From an uncultured Treponema sp. (GTDB lineage: Bacteria > Spirochaetota > Spirochaetia > Treponematales > Treponemataceae), in the NCBI GenBank assembly GCA_947167345.1, contig CAMVHR010000020.1:1-52967 (forward strand): DNA of 52,967 nt. Direction: 5' to 3'. A program made the position numbers and the translations under genes. Positions within the stretch are counted from its first letter, which is position 1; each line of letters opens with the position of its first letter. This document shows positions 8,279-17,380 of the stretch, piece by piece. The notes below the pieces were generated by a model that was not told where the DNA came from, made no database searches, and was given only the letters and a program-made list of their open reading frames with translations.

Positions 8279-8310
8279 GGGGCTGCCATAGCAAATACTA
8301 TAGCAACCCC
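8279..8310 (-). terminator. Bidirectional-looking terminator, best on the minus strand
   Basis: GGGGCTGCCATAG and CTATAGCAACCCC pair around CAAATA. Read on the minus strand the two mismatches become G-U pairs and the stem is followed by eight T, a good terminator for the NhaC gene. Read on the plus strand it may also stop the sugar operon, but less efficiently. Confidence 0.75.
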
Positions 8311-8332
8311 CATTTCTATTTTTTATCTATTG

Positions 8333-9835
8333 TTATCTATTTTTTATCTTTTTTATTACGCTCAGGAATGCAATCATCAAAACAATTCCAATAAGCAAAG
8401 AAACAACAGCGTTCTTTACGAAAGCCGCAATTATATATGTTACAAAGCTAACCAAAGCTACAGAAACAGCATACTGCAACTGTGTTGAAACATGTGTGAG
8501 ATGGTCACATTTTGCACCTGCTGAAGACATGATTGTTGTATCTGAAATAGGCGAGCAGTGGTCACCACATACAGCACCAGCCATACATGCGGCAACACAT
8601 ATAATAGAAAGAGGATTTCCATCTGACAGAGGGAATACTGTCAAAGTAATAGGAATGAGGATTCCGAATGTGCCCCAGCTTGTACCAGAAGCAAATGCAA
8701 GCAGACATGCAATTGCAAATACAACAGCAGGCAAGAAATACAAAAGAGTACCAGCTGTCTTTGCAACAAGACCTGCAACATAAGATGCTGCTCCCAATGA
8801 ATCTGTCATGCTCTTAAGAGTCCATGCCAGTGCAAGAATTGTAATGGCAGGAACCATAGCCTTGAAGCCTTCTGTAATGCAAGACATGCACTCCTTAAAA
8901 GGAAGTACTCGGCGCACAATATAGAATGCAAGGGTAACGACAAGTCCTCCGAACGAACCAAGCACAAGACCTACAGAAGCATCGCTGTTTGCAAAAGAGT
9001 TTACAAAACTTTCACCAGAGAAAAAACCACCAGTGTAAATCATGCCGACAACGCATGAAACAATCAAAACAATAATAGGCAGAACAAGGTCTATTACTTT
9101 ACCTTTTCCAACAACTGTAGAAGCATCCTCTTTTTCATTCTGTGCTGAGGCAACAGTGAAAAGGTCTCCTTTTTTTGCATTTTCCTCATGGACTGCCATT
9201 GGACCATAGTCCAGTTTGAAAACAGCAAGAAAAACCATCATTATTATGGTAAGAATTGCATAGTAATTATATGGAATGGCACGAATAAAAAGCATGAGTC
9301 CATTTGTGCCCTCTGGTGCAAAGCCAGAAACAGCGGCTGCCCATGATGAGATTGGAGCAATAATGCAGACTGGCGCCGCTGTTGAATCTATGAGATATGC
9401 AAGCTTTGCGCGGGAAACTTTTTGCCTGTCAGTAACAGGGCGCATAACACTACCAACTGTAAGACAGTTAAAGTAGTCATCAATAAAGATGAGAACACCC
9501 AAAAGGATTGTTGCAAGCTGCACGCCAACGCGGCTTTTTACGTGTTCAGAAGCCCATTGTCCGAAAGCTGAAGAACCGCCAGCTTTATTCATGAGGCAGA
9601 CTATAATTCCAAGGAATACAAGGAAAACAAGGATTCCTACATTGTAAGAATTTGAAAGCTGGGCTACCAGACCGTCTTTAAAGACATGTGCCAGCGTACC
9701 TGTAAAACTGAAGCCCGAAAAAAACAGGCCTCCCATGATGATCCCAATAAATAAAGAGCTATACGCTTCCTTTGTAAGCAGAGCCAAAACTATGGCTACA
9801 ATGGCGGGAACAAGCGACCAAAAAGTACCTTGCAT
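8333..9835 (-). CDS. NhaC-family Na+/H+ antiporter
   Basis: A 500-residue polytopic membrane protein with about 11-12 hydrophobic segments. Diagnostic stretches are LLGVLIFIDDYFNCLTVGSVMRP with its paired acidic residues, ASGTSWGTFGILIPI, and GAVCGDHCSPISDTTI. The family exchanges Na+ for protons; some members exchange substrates such as malate/lactate or arginine/ornithine, so the substrate is not certain. AGGAG precedes the start. It lies 39 bp after the LysR gene on the same strand and is probably co-transcribed with it. Confidence 0.85.
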   Translation of the reverse strand: MQGTFWSLVPAIVAIVLALLTKEAYSSLFIGIIMGGLFFSGFSFTGTLAHVFKDGLVAQLSNSYNVGILVFLVFLGIIVCLMNKAGGSSAFGQWASEHVKSRVGVQLATILLGVLIFIDDYFNCLTVGSVMRPVTDRQKVSRAKLAYLIDSTAAPVCIIAPISSWAAAVSGFAPEGTNGLMLFIRAIPYNYYAILTIIMMVFLAVFKLDYGPMAVHEENAKKGDLFTVASAQNEKEDASTVVGKGKVIDLVLPIIVLIVSCVVGMIYTGGFFSGESFVNSFANSDASVGLVLGSFGGLVVTLAFYIVRRVLPFKECMSCITEGFKAMVPAITILALAWTLKSMTDSLGAASYVAGLVAKTAGTLLYFLPAVVFAIACLLAFASGTSWGTFGILIPITLTVFPLSDGNPLSIICVAACMAGAVCGDHCSPISDTTIMSSAGAKCDHLTHVSTQLQYAVSVALVSFVTYIIAAFVKNAVVSLLIGIVLMIAFLSVIKKIKNR

Positions 9836-9874
9836 AAAATCTCCTATTGCAATATGGATTCAATATACAACTTT

Positions 9875-10756
9875 TTAGCACCGCTGACTATAAATCTTTA
9901 CATATTTTGTAAGCCAATTATAAAACAAGTCAATCCTTATGTTTTCAATCCTATTTTTTCTTTTGCTGATTACAATGTCACGGCTGCAATGAACTCCTTC
10001 TACAGTTTTTAACAGAACGCGGTCTGTGTCCACCTTTCCCCAGGAAAATCCCGGCCAAAACCCAATGCCCATGTTTGCTCCAATCATATTCTTTACAGCT
10101 GTAGGACTGTCACTTTCAAACTGTACACGAGGATTCACGTCTACAAGTGAACAAAAGTGGTCACAAATGGAACGCAGGTTCTTTGAGCCAGCAAGCTGAA
10201 TAAAACCATCGTCCTTTACATCTTTAAGAGAAACAGATTTTTTATCCTGAAATCTTGGAATATTCGGAACAGCAAGATATATCGGTTCCGTACACACAAA
10301 AACATTGTCCAAATCTTTTTTCTTGTGGCGGTAATGCTGGACTGTAGAAACAGTAATGTCCGCAAGGTCATTCTGCTCATTCTGAATCAACTGGACATGA
10401 AGCTTGTTATCAATACGCTGATACTCAATAATAGCTTCCGTTATCAAAGTCCACGCCGCAAGAATATTAAGCCTTACTGTTGCATTCTCAAAGGAAGAAA
10501 CTTCCTTTATCCTGTCAGGCAAAGTTTCAATTGATGCCATGAACGGTACAATTTCCTGATACAAAAATTCACCGCATGGTGTCAGACGTATATTCCTGCC
10601 ACTTGCAACAAAAAGTTCTGCTCCAAGTTCTGCTTCGAGGCGGTGAATTGCATTGGTTACGGCAGGCTGTGTTACATGAAGAATTTCAGCACTCTTTCTG
10701 ACATGCTGACGTTTTGCCACTTCCATAAAATAACGCAGTTGAAAAAGTTCTATCAA
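9875..10756 (-). CDS. LysR-family transcriptional regulator
   Basis: 293 residues. The N-terminal winged helix-turn-helix is clear: LRYFMEVAKRQHVRKSAEIL followed by TQPAVTNAIHRLEAELG and LF. The remainder is an effector-binding domain. The start is TTG, with GGGGGA about 5 nt upstream; no better ATG is in frame. A promoter TTGTAA-16-TATAAT lies upstream on the minus strand. It probably regulates the adjoining antiporter gene or the divergent hisD. A CCTGTG-N21-CACAGG repeat (10836-10868) in the 197-bp divergent spacer is a possible binding site. The inducer is unknown. Confidence 0.88.
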   Translation of the reverse strand: MIELFQLRYFMEVAKRQHVRKSAEILHVTQPAVTNAIHRLEAELGAELFVASGRNIRLTPCGEFLYQEIVPFMASIETLPDRIKEVSSFENATVRLNILAAWTLITEAIIEYQRIDNKLHVQLIQNEQNDLADITVSTVQHYRHKKKDLDNVFVCTEPIYLAVPNIPRFQDKKSVSLKDVKDDGFIQLAGSKNLRSICDHFCSLVDVNPRVQFESDSPTAVKNMIGANMGIGFWPGFSWGKVDTDRVLLKTVEGVHCSRDIVISKRKNRIENIRIDLFYNWLTKYVKIYSQRC

Positions 10757-10953
10757 AGATTTCCCCCATACAACTCTTCAGACAATAATACTTCCATTAT
10801 ATATAATATTCAGTAAATTACAAATAGAAAAATTGCCTGTGAAGAACTTAGAGCATGAAATCCACAGGATATATCCCTAAAACTATAGAAGTTCAACGCA
10901 TTTTGTGATATACTTTTACCACTATTTTTAAGCATTGTTAAAGGAAACGAATC

Positions 10954-12339
10954 ATGATTACAATTCAAAAAGCCAGTGAAATAGAGGAAAGTTTCTTTGA
11001 TGGACGTGATTTTGGAAATTCAATAGATACAGTCCGGGATGTTTTAAAGGATGTTAAGTCCCGTAAAGATGCAGCTTTACACGAATATAGTGCAAAATTC
11101 GACGTTTCATCACCTGCAAGCTTTGAAATTCCAATGGAAACCCTCAAAGCCGCAGCTGATAAAATGAAAAAAGACAATCCTCAGTTGTATAATTCATTAT
11201 GTTATTCTCATGAACTGGCTCTTAAATTTGCCCTTAAGCAAAAAGATTCGTTTGATGATTTTGAAGTAGAACTTGCCGAAGGACTTTTTACAGGTCAAAA
11301 AAACATTCCTGTAGACAAAGCTGGGGTTTACGTTCCAGCAGGAAGATTTCCCCTTGTTTCAACAGTTGTCATGACTGTTACGCCAGCTGTCGCCGCTGGT
11401 GTTAAAGAAATAATCCTCTGCACGCCTCCTCGCGTTCATCCAGATGATGCGGAACAGGCAAAGAATTCTGGAGCAGGGGTTCCGGGAAAGTCTTTTACTG
11501 GCGGCAAACCTTATGCAGATGAAAACATAATGGCAGCTGCCTATATTTGTGGAGTAACAAAGGCTTATGCATGTGGAGGAGCTCAGGCAATTGCAGCCTT
11601 AGCTTTCGGAACAGAAAGCATTCCTCATACAGATGTCATCGTAGGACCGGGAAATAAGTTTGTTGCAGAAGCAAAGCGTCTTGTTTATGGTACAGTAGGA
11701 ATTGACATGCTTGCAGGTCCTACAGAAGTATTCATCATTGCTGACAGTTCCGCCAACCCACAATGGGTGGCCGCAGACTTGCTTGCACAGGCAGAACACG
11801 ATGTTGTTGCTCAACCTGTACTGGCAACTCCAGACAAGGCTCTTGCAGAACGAGTGTCTCAGGAAATCGAAAAACAGCTTGAAACTCTTGAAACAAAGTC
11901 TACTGCTTCTCAAAGCATTGAAAACTTCGGAAGAATCATAATCACAGACTCTCTGGAGCAGGCAGCAGAAATAGCAAACAGAAAAGCTCCTGAACATCTT
12001 GAAATTGCAATGGAAGACACACCTGAGCAAAAGAAAATCCTTTCACTCGTACATAATTACGGCTCTCTGTTCATCGGTCATAATTCTGCAGAGGTATTCG
12101 GAGACTATGCAGCAGGCTTGAACCACACACTTCCAACATCAGGCAGCGCTCGCTTTACCGGAGGTCTTTCAGTCCGTGTATTCCTGAAAACAGTCACGAC
12201 ACTAAGAACCGTGGCAGGAAGTAAAGGTGGCATTGACTCTGCACGAGCTGCAGAACAGCTAGGCATTGCAGAAGGTCTCATGGGGCATGCTAATTCTGCA
12301 AAATTACGGTTAGATTCTTTTTTGGAGCAAGCAAAATGA
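10954..12339 (+). CDS. hisD: Histidinol dehydrogenase (HisD family)
   Basis: 461 residues, about 25 more than the usual 430-435. It would oxidise L-histidinol to L-histidine with two NAD+. Conserved parts are GGAQAIAALAFGTES, GPGNKFVAEAKR, AGPTEV, the zinc-site QAEHD, the catalytic APEHLEI (Glu-His pair), GDYAAGLNHTLPT, and the C-terminal GHANSAKLR zinc histidine. The extra length is mostly an insert around residues 153-180, rich in Gly and Lys. No other his gene is in the window: hisD is followed directly by def, with a 4-bp stop/start overlap. HisD relatives also include sulfopropanediol dehydrogenase, so the substrate is not proven. AAAGGAA precedes the start; a weak TATACT lies at 10909-10914. 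Confidence 0.85.
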   Translation: MITIQKASEIEESFFDGRDFGNSIDTVRDVLKDVKSRKDAALHEYSAKFDVSSPASFEIPMETLKAAADKMKKDNPQLYNSLCYSHELALKFALKQKDSFDDFEVELAEGLFTGQKNIPVDKAGVYVPAGRFPLVSTVVMTVTPAVAAGVKEIILCTPPRVHPDDAEQAKNSGAGVPGKSFTGGKPYADENIMAAAYICGVTKAYACGGAQAIAALAFGTESIPHTDVIVGPGNKFVAEAKRLVYGTVGIDMLAGPTEVFIIADSSANPQWVAADLLAQAEHDVVAQPVLATPDKALAERVSQEIEKQLETLETKSTASQSIENFGRIIITDSLEQAAEIANRKAPEHLEIAMEDTPEQKKILSLVHNYGSLFIGHNSAEVFGDYAAGLNHTLPTSGSARFTGGLSVRVFLKTVTTLRTVAGSKGGIDSARAAEQLGIAEGLMGHANSAKLRLDSFLEQAK

Positions 12340-12944
12340 AAATATGCAAATTAGGTGAAGAAGTTCTCAGACAAAAATGTGAGCCTGTAAAGCCGGAAGA
12401 AATAAATGACGAATTTCGTGCGCTGCTGAACGAAATGTTCGATACTATGGTAAGTGCAAACGGAGTCGGTCTTGCAGCACCGCAGGTGGGCATTGCCAAA
12501 CGTTTTTTTGTAATAATGGCAGATGATGATGTAAAAAGAGTGTTCATCAACCCGGAAATCATAAAGACTTCCGATGATCTTGTAGATTACGAGGAAGGCT
12601 GCCTTTCAATTCCTGGTGTATACGAAAACATTCAGCGCCCTTCAACAATTACTGTTTCTGCAATAAATGAAAAGGGCAAGAGATTTGTCATTGAAGACGC
12701 AAAAGATTTGCTGGCTCGTGTCATACAGCATGAAAACGACCACTTGAATGGGGTTCTCTACATTGACAGGGGCGACAAGGAATTTGCAGAAAAAACAGCC
12801 GAACAATTCAAGCGAAGGGCAGAACGTGCCGCAAAAAAAGAAGCTGCAAAAGCCGCAAAAAAAGAAGCTGCAAAAGCCGCAAAAAAGCGAAGCATAGAAG
12901 CAAAGATTGCAGCCAGAGCAGAAAAAAAGGAAACTAAATGCTAA
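12336..12944 (+). CDS. def: Peptide deformylase with Lys/Ala-rich tail
   Basis: Removes the formyl group from nascent proteins in the cytoplasm. The three metal-site motifs are intact: GVGLAAPQVG, EGCLSIPG (Cys ligand) and QHENDH (HEXXH-type). The catalytic domain ends near residue 160. A basic tail follows, built from two 24-bp DNA repeats (12828-12875) encoding AAKKEAAK-type units and ending KAEKKETKC-like. Such tails may contact ribosomal RNA (inference). The start overlaps the hisD stop by 4 bp and its end overlaps fmt by 7 bp, so the three genes are coupled. Confidence 0.95.
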   Translation: MKICKLGEEVLRQKCEPVKPEEINDEFRALLNEMFDTMVSANGVGLAAPQVGIAKRFFVIMADDDVKRVFINPEIIKTSDDLVDYEEGCLSIPGVYENIQRPSTITVSAINEKGKRFVIEDAKDLLARVIQHENDHLNGVLYIDRGDKEFAEKTAEQFKRRAERAAKKEAAKAAKKEAAKAAKKRSIEAKIAARAEKKETKC

Positions 12945-13957
12945 GAGTCATATACGGAGGCAGTCCGGCGGCCTCAGCAAAATCTCTTGAACTCATTCTT
13001 AAAGACAGTGCCATGTCAATGACTTCTTCAGTGAAGGAAGAGCAGTATAAGATTGTGGGAATACTTACTAATCCTCCTTCTGCTCAGGGAAGGCACAAGG
13101 ATCTCATTCCGACTGACGTGGCAAAATATGCAGGTATTTGGAATGAAGCCCGCGAAGACAATATAAAGATACTTACACCAGAACACATTAAAGAAGCTGA
13201 AAGAGAAGAGCTTGCCGCTTTGCAGCCAGACATTTACGTCTGCTTTGCTTACGGTCACATTGTTGGGCCAAAATTCCTGTCGCTGTTCAAGCATGGCGGC
13301 ATCAACCTTCACCCTTCCTTGCTTCCGAAATACAGAGGTGCAACGCCAGTAAATGCTGCAATCCTTAATCAAGACTCCGAAACAGGCTTTTCAATTCAGA
13401 AAATGGCTCTTGGCATTGACGAAGGCGATGTAATTTATGAAGAAAGGATGGGTCTTGCAGGCACAGAAACGGCTGAGCTGCTGCTAAACAAAACGGCTTT
13501 GTATGGAGCCATAGCAATTACAAACATCCTTAGACAGACTGCGCGTACAGGAATGTTGCCAGATGCAACTCCGCAGGAAGGAACACCAAGTTATTGCACC
13601 ATAATAAAAAAAGAAGACGGAAAAATAAACTGGAAAGATTCAGCAGAAAAGATTGATGCGCAGATAAGGGCTTACACTCCTTGGCCGGGATGCTTTACAA
13701 CAGCCAACGGCGTGCAGCTCAGAATACTAAAGGGAGCGTCAGCAACAAAAATTGCGGCTCAGGACAATTCCATTCCGAAAAACACAAATGCAGTTCCTGG
13801 TACAGTACTTTCTTACGCAAAGCACAGGGGCATTCTCATTCAGACTGGGGACGGCATTCTTATTGCTACAGAACTGCAATGGCAGGCAAAAAAAGCCATG
13901 GATTACAAGTCATTCATGAACGGCAGCAGAAACTTTATTGGTTCTGTTTTAGAATAG
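12938..13957 (+). CDS. fmt: Methionyl-tRNA formyltransferase
   Basis: 339 residues; formylates Met on initiator tRNA, using 10-formyltetrahydrofolate. The formyltransferase core shows INLHPSLLPKYRGATPVNA and GIDEGDVI, with the catalytic Asn-His-Asp set. The C-terminal tRNA-binding domain includes INWKDSAEKIDAQIRAYTPWPG. An insert of about 12 residues near position 28-37 (DSAMSMTSSV) is longer than usual. The def-fmt order is a classic functional pair, since Def removes what Fmt adds. Confidence 0.95.
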   Translation: MLRVIYGGSPAASAKSLELILKDSAMSMTSSVKEEQYKIVGILTNPPSAQGRHKDLIPTDVAKYAGIWNEAREDNIKILTPEHIKEAEREELAALQPDIYVCFAYGHIVGPKFLSLFKHGGINLHPSLLPKYRGATPVNAAILNQDSETGFSIQKMALGIDEGDVIYEERMGLAGTETAELLLNKTALYGAIAITNILRQTARTGMLPDATPQEGTPSYCTIIKKEDGKINWKDSAEKIDAQIRAYTPWPGCFTTANGVQLRILKGASATKIAAQDNSIPKNTNAVPGTVLSYAKHRGILIQTGDGILIATELQWQAKKAMDYKSFMNGSRNFIGSVLE

Positions 13958-13985
13958 AAACTCTCGGTTCACAAAAGGAATATAT

Positions 13986-14993
13986 ATGGGTAAAAAATTT
14001 GGATTTAGTTTTAAAGAGCAGGTAGGAAATCTTTCAAATGGGGGCAAGCCACTTGTATTTACAATAATCGTAACTTTTATAGTTATGGTTGCAGCTTGCC
14101 TTGCAGTATTCTTTTCAGTAGTACAAGGTGCAGAGCAGGTTATGGTGCCTAATGTTGTCGGTAAAACCCTTACAACAGCACTGCTGGAAATGCAGCAGAA
14201 AGAATTATATGCAAAAATAAACCTCAGGTATTCCGACATGCCAGGCGACACAAATACAATTCTTGCACAGAGTCCTGAAGCAGGAGCCATTGTAAAAGCG
14301 TACCGCCGCGTTACACTGACAGTCAGCAGGGGAGTTGCAATAGACAGGATAGAAGACTATCAGGGACAGAACATAGACAGCGTACTTCCCCGCCTTAGGA
14401 CTTTGTTTGACGGTGACAGTTCCGTTATTAAAATAGCAGCCCCTGTATACAAGCAGGATTCAAGCGAGCAGGGAACAATACTTGCACAGTTCCCGGAGGC
14501 AGGAACTTACATTTCAGATGCAACTACACTACATTTTATTGTAAGCAGCGGCAACAAAGTAGAAATGGTATCTGTTCCAGAAGTTGAAGGCATGAACGTA
14601 AAGCAGCTGTACAAGGCTATAGAAAGTTCAAAGCTCATTTTTGACTTTACCCCAGCCTCTGCTGATGATTCAAAAAAATGGGGAACTGTAGTCTATCAAG
14701 ACATGAAAGGCAATAACACTCAGGCATACAGTCATGTAAGCGCTCAGTTTGCAATTTCTCCACTGACAGAATCAGATACAATTGCAAACGGAATTCTTAC
14801 GCACAATCTATTGGAATATCCGTTCCCAGTACCAGTAAGGCTGGAATCTACCGATAAAAACGGAAAAACGACTGTTCTCATAAACTTTTCGCACCCCGGC
14901 AGCAGCATTACAATTCCATACTCCGTTGCACGGGGCACAACACTCACCCTGTACGTTAAGGACAGAGTTGAATATCAGGAAACAGTAGAATAA
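13986..14993 (+). CDS. PASTA-domain membrane protein
   Basis: 335 residues: a short cytoplasmic N-terminus, one membrane helix (about residues 22-46, VFTIIVTFIVMVAACLAVFF), then periplasmic PASTA repeats. Repeat starts are visible at VMVPNVVGKTLTTALLEM, at IEDYQGQNIDSVLPRL and at VSVPEVEGMNVKQLYKAI, each ending near a P-x-G/A or SQSPEAG-like turn. PASTA domains bind peptidoglycan fragments, usually on Ser/Thr kinases or PBPs; here neither kinase nor transpeptidase is attached. It follows fmt by 28 bp with an AAAGGA site. A cell-wall anchoring or sensing role is inferred. Confidence 0.85.
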   Translation: MGKKFGFSFKEQVGNLSNGGKPLVFTIIVTFIVMVAACLAVFFSVVQGAEQVMVPNVVGKTLTTALLEMQQKELYAKINLRYSDMPGDTNTILAQSPEAGAIVKAYRRVTLTVSRGVAIDRIEDYQGQNIDSVLPRLRTLFDGDSSVIKIAAPVYKQDSSEQGTILAQFPEAGTYISDATTLHFIVSSGNKVEMVSVPEVEGMNVKQLYKAIESSKLIFDFTPASADDSKKWGTVVYQDMKGNNTQAYSHVSAQFAISPLTESDTIANGILTHNLLEYPFPVPVRLESTDKNGKTTVLINFSHPGSSITIPYSVARGTTLTLYVKDRVEYQETVE

Positions 14994-14997
14994 TCAT

Positions 14998-15720
14998 TTA
15001 GCGGCGCACTTCAACGCTTCCGTCCGCATGTGCAATAAACGCAACCGGGTGCAGTTTTGTAAAAAAACCACACTCAACTACACCTGTAATTGCGTTTATT
15101 TTATCTTCCATTTCAGATGCATTTACAGGAGCTTTCCACAGGCAGTCCAATATCATGTTTCCATTGTCTGTAATTACAGGTCCTGCCTTTCTAACACCTT
15201 CCCTTAAAGTACATTCTGCACCAAGCGCACCAAGAGCTTTTTCAACAGGAACCCTTGCTTCAGCAATAATCTCAACAGGCAGGGCAAATCCTGTTCCGTG
15301 AGATGTTACGGCTTTTGACTCATCAGCTACAATAGCAAAGAACTTAGAATTATACGCAATGATTTTTTCTCTGAGCAATGCCGCTCCGCCACCTTTTATG
15401 AGTGAGTTTCCAATGCCTATTTCATCTGCACCGTCAATGGCAAGATCCAACTGCCCCACAATGGCACGGTCATTTAACGTATACACCGGAATGCCCAGTT
15501 CTTCACAGGCAAGAGTTGTCTGAAAACTTGTTGCAACAGCCTTTATGTCATGAAGAGTTCCGTCTGCAATCCGTTCTGCCAGACGCTTTACGGCAGGCAT
15601 TGCTGTAGAGCCGGTGCCAAGACCTATCTTCATGCCGCTAAAAATTTTTCCTTCAGTAATTAATGTATCCACTGCAGAACTTGCAGCAAGAATCTTCTGT
15701 TCATCTTTAGATAAAGACAT
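14998..15720 (-). CDS. rpiA: Ribose-5-phosphate isomerase A
   Basis: 240 residues; interconverts ribose-5-phosphate and ribulose-5-phosphate in the pentose phosphate pathway. The phosphate loop GLGTGSTA, DGADEIG, KGGGAALLREK and the late NMILDC segment match RpiA. GGAGG sits 6 nt before the ATG. It follows aroDE by 37 bp on the same strand, so the two are probably co-transcribed; ribose-5-phosphate and chorismate pathways share no enzyme step here. Confidence 0.95.
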   Translation of the reverse strand: MSLSKDEQKILAASSAVDTLITEGKIFSGMKIGLGTGSTAMPAVKRLAERIADGTLHDIKAVATSFQTTLACEELGIPVYTLNDRAIVGQLDLAIDGADEIGIGNSLIKGGGAALLREKIIAYNSKFFAIVADESKAVTSHGTGFALPVEIIAEARVPVEKALGALGAECTLREGVRKAGPVITDNGNMILDCLWKAPVNASEMEDKINAITGVVECGFFTKLHPVAFIAHADGSVEVRR

Positions 15721-15757
15721 TTATTTCCTCCAAATTACATTAATGGATTTCGTTTCA

Positions 15758-17281
15758 TTAATATTTCTTGCCGGTGAACAGCTCAAACTGTTCATATCCC
15801 TGATAGCACAACATATCGTACCCGTTACAAATGCGGCATCCTGCCTCAAGAGCCCTGGACATGATAGGTGTTGTCTCTGGCACGTAAATAATGTCAAAAA
15901 CAATTTCCTTTCCTGTAAACTTATAGTAAAACCAAGGATCGTTTTCAACTGTTGACGGACCTCTGCACCCCATCCCCTTAGATGTTGTCTGGATTATTAT
16001 GTTGTTATATTTTCTTGCAAGTTTCAGACTGTCATCCGAAGGATCTGTAGGAAGTCCTGCATATTCAAAACCATACTTTTCAGCAAGATCCTTTGCCTTG
16101 CTTACAGTCCTGTTAAAAATACATGCCTTACCATGAAGCTTTTTTATGGCAAAGGCAACAGCTTTTGCAGCTCCTCCAGCTCCAATAATCGAAACTTTCT
16201 TTCCTGCAAGAGTCGTAAGTCCTGTAAATTCCATCAGAGAGCGGGCAAAACCAGAAGCATCCGTATTGTAAGCTTTCCACATGCCGTCATTACCACGGAC
16301 AATCGTATTGCTTGCCCCTATAGTATCAACCTTGTCTTCACTGTAAAAAACCCGTTCCATGACAGCTTCCTTATGGGGAACTGTTACAGACATGCCTTTT
16401 ATGCCGATTGAGTTTGCAAAATGAAACGCTTGCTCAAATGTTTCTGCCCGGACAGGAATGTATACGGCATTCAAGTGATGTTCTTCAAAGCCAGCATTGT
16501 GAAGCTGAGGACTGGATGTTGCCGCAAGAGGCCATCCGGTAATACCGTATATGGAAGAATCCTTATCAATTGACTTAAAGTGATAAATTTCATTAAGCGT
16601 AATAGGATCCATGTGTCCTAAATTAGAAACCTTAGAATTTGTTTCTGCCGGAGACGTAAATGTCAGGAAATTCTTTAACTTTGCACTTAAAATACGTGAA
16701 GGCACGCCGAGAGGTCCCATAGCTACCAGAATGTGATTATCATCATCAAGTTTTTCGGCTTCCTCAAAAAGATTAGTAACGTCATCGAGAGTATGCGGCA
16801 TAAATGCAATCTTAGGAATCTCAAATCCTGTCTGCTTAAGGGAATCAAGTTTTTCACGAATATTTCTGACAGGATTCTGCATGTCGTGAAAACTTCTAAT
16901 AACCTTTGTTCCGAATGCAACAGCTGCATCCTGAAGGCAAGGAATATGAAAATCTTCTTCAAAATCAATGTAATCAAAGTTCTTGGGATTTCCGTCTTCC
17001 GTCAAGGCAAGAACCCTTGCAAACAGCATAGTTCTAGAAGCTTCACCCTCTTTGAACTGTCCGCCATCCTCAACGCGCCGTATTGTCAGAATGCACGGCA
17101 CCCCTGCAATCTGGGGAAATCTTTTTACATAAAGGCGTTCATCTTCAGAAAGAAAGTCTGCCCTCAGTTCAGCAATATCAATATATTTCCGGTATTTATC
17201 CAGAATCTCTAAATCTTCTTCCAGTGTCCTTCCTGTGAGCGTCAGACATATTTTTGGGTGTTCCATACCTAATTCTATCAT
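15758..17281 (-). CDS. aroDE: Bifunctional 3-dehydroquinate dehydratase / shikimate dehydrogenase
   Basis: 507 residues, a fusion of two shikimate-pathway enzymes. Residues about 1-225 are a type I dehydroquinase (AELRADFL, VIRSFHDMQ, KIAFMP with the Schiff-base Lys). Residues about 240-507 are AroE-like, with GITGWPLAATSSPQLHNAGF, MSVTVPHKEAV and the NADP loop IIGAGGAAKAVA. It makes shikimate from 3-dehydroquinate. The ATG at 17281 has a -10-like TTTATA 6 nt before it and no ribosome-binding site, so the mRNA may be leaderless; ATG 17266 (MEHPK...) is the alternative start. The same fusion is known from plants, chlamydiae and some spirochaetes. Confidence 0.93.
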   Translation of the reverse strand: MIELGMEHPKICLTLTGRTLEEDLEILDKYRKYIDIAELRADFLSEDERLYVKRFPQIAGVPCILTIRRVEDGGQFKEGEASRTMLFARVLALTEDGNPKNFDYIDFEEDFHIPCLQDAAVAFGTKVIRSFHDMQNPVRNIREKLDSLKQTGFEIPKIAFMPHTLDDVTNLFEEAEKLDDDNHILVAMGPLGVPSRILSAKLKNFLTFTSPAETNSKVSNLGHMDPITLNEIYHFKSIDKDSSIYGITGWPLAATSSPQLHNAGFEEHHLNAVYIPVRAETFEQAFHFANSIGIKGMSVTVPHKEAVMERVFYSEDKVDTIGASNTIVRGNDGMWKAYNTDASGFARSLMEFTGLTTLAGKKVSIIGAGGAAKAVAFAIKKLHGKACIFNRTVSKAKDLAEKYGFEYAGLPTDPSDDSLKLARKYNNIIIQTTSKGMGCRGPSTVENDPWFYYKFTGKEIVFDIIYVPETTPIMSRALEAGCRICNGYDMLCYQGYEQFELFTGKKY

Positions 17282-17287
17282 ATTGCA

Positions 17288-17338
17288 TATAAAAAATCTA
17301 TAAAACAGGTTGACAATCGTTACTTTTAGCAGTAACTT
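17288..17338. promoter_or_regulatory. Divergent promoters with overlapping -35 boxes (aroDE / ABC importer)
   Basis: On the plus strand, TTGACA at 17310-17315 drives the importer, with a weak -10 TAACTT at 17333-17338 (17 bp). On the minus strand, TTGTCA (17316-17311) and TTTATA (17293-17288) are 17 bp apart and lead into aroDE. The two -35 boxes share five bases. GTTAC-N8-GTAAC (17319-17336) lies between the plus-strand -35 and -10 and looks like an operator. Confidence 0.6.
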
Positions 17339-17380
17339 TCTTTATATAAAGAATAACTTAATTTTTATGGAGACCATTAT

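Noticed and set aside
10757..10953. Riboswitch in front of hisD
   Set aside because: Only promoter-like boxes and a CCTGTG/CACAGG repeat are present; no conserved riboswitch core was recognised.
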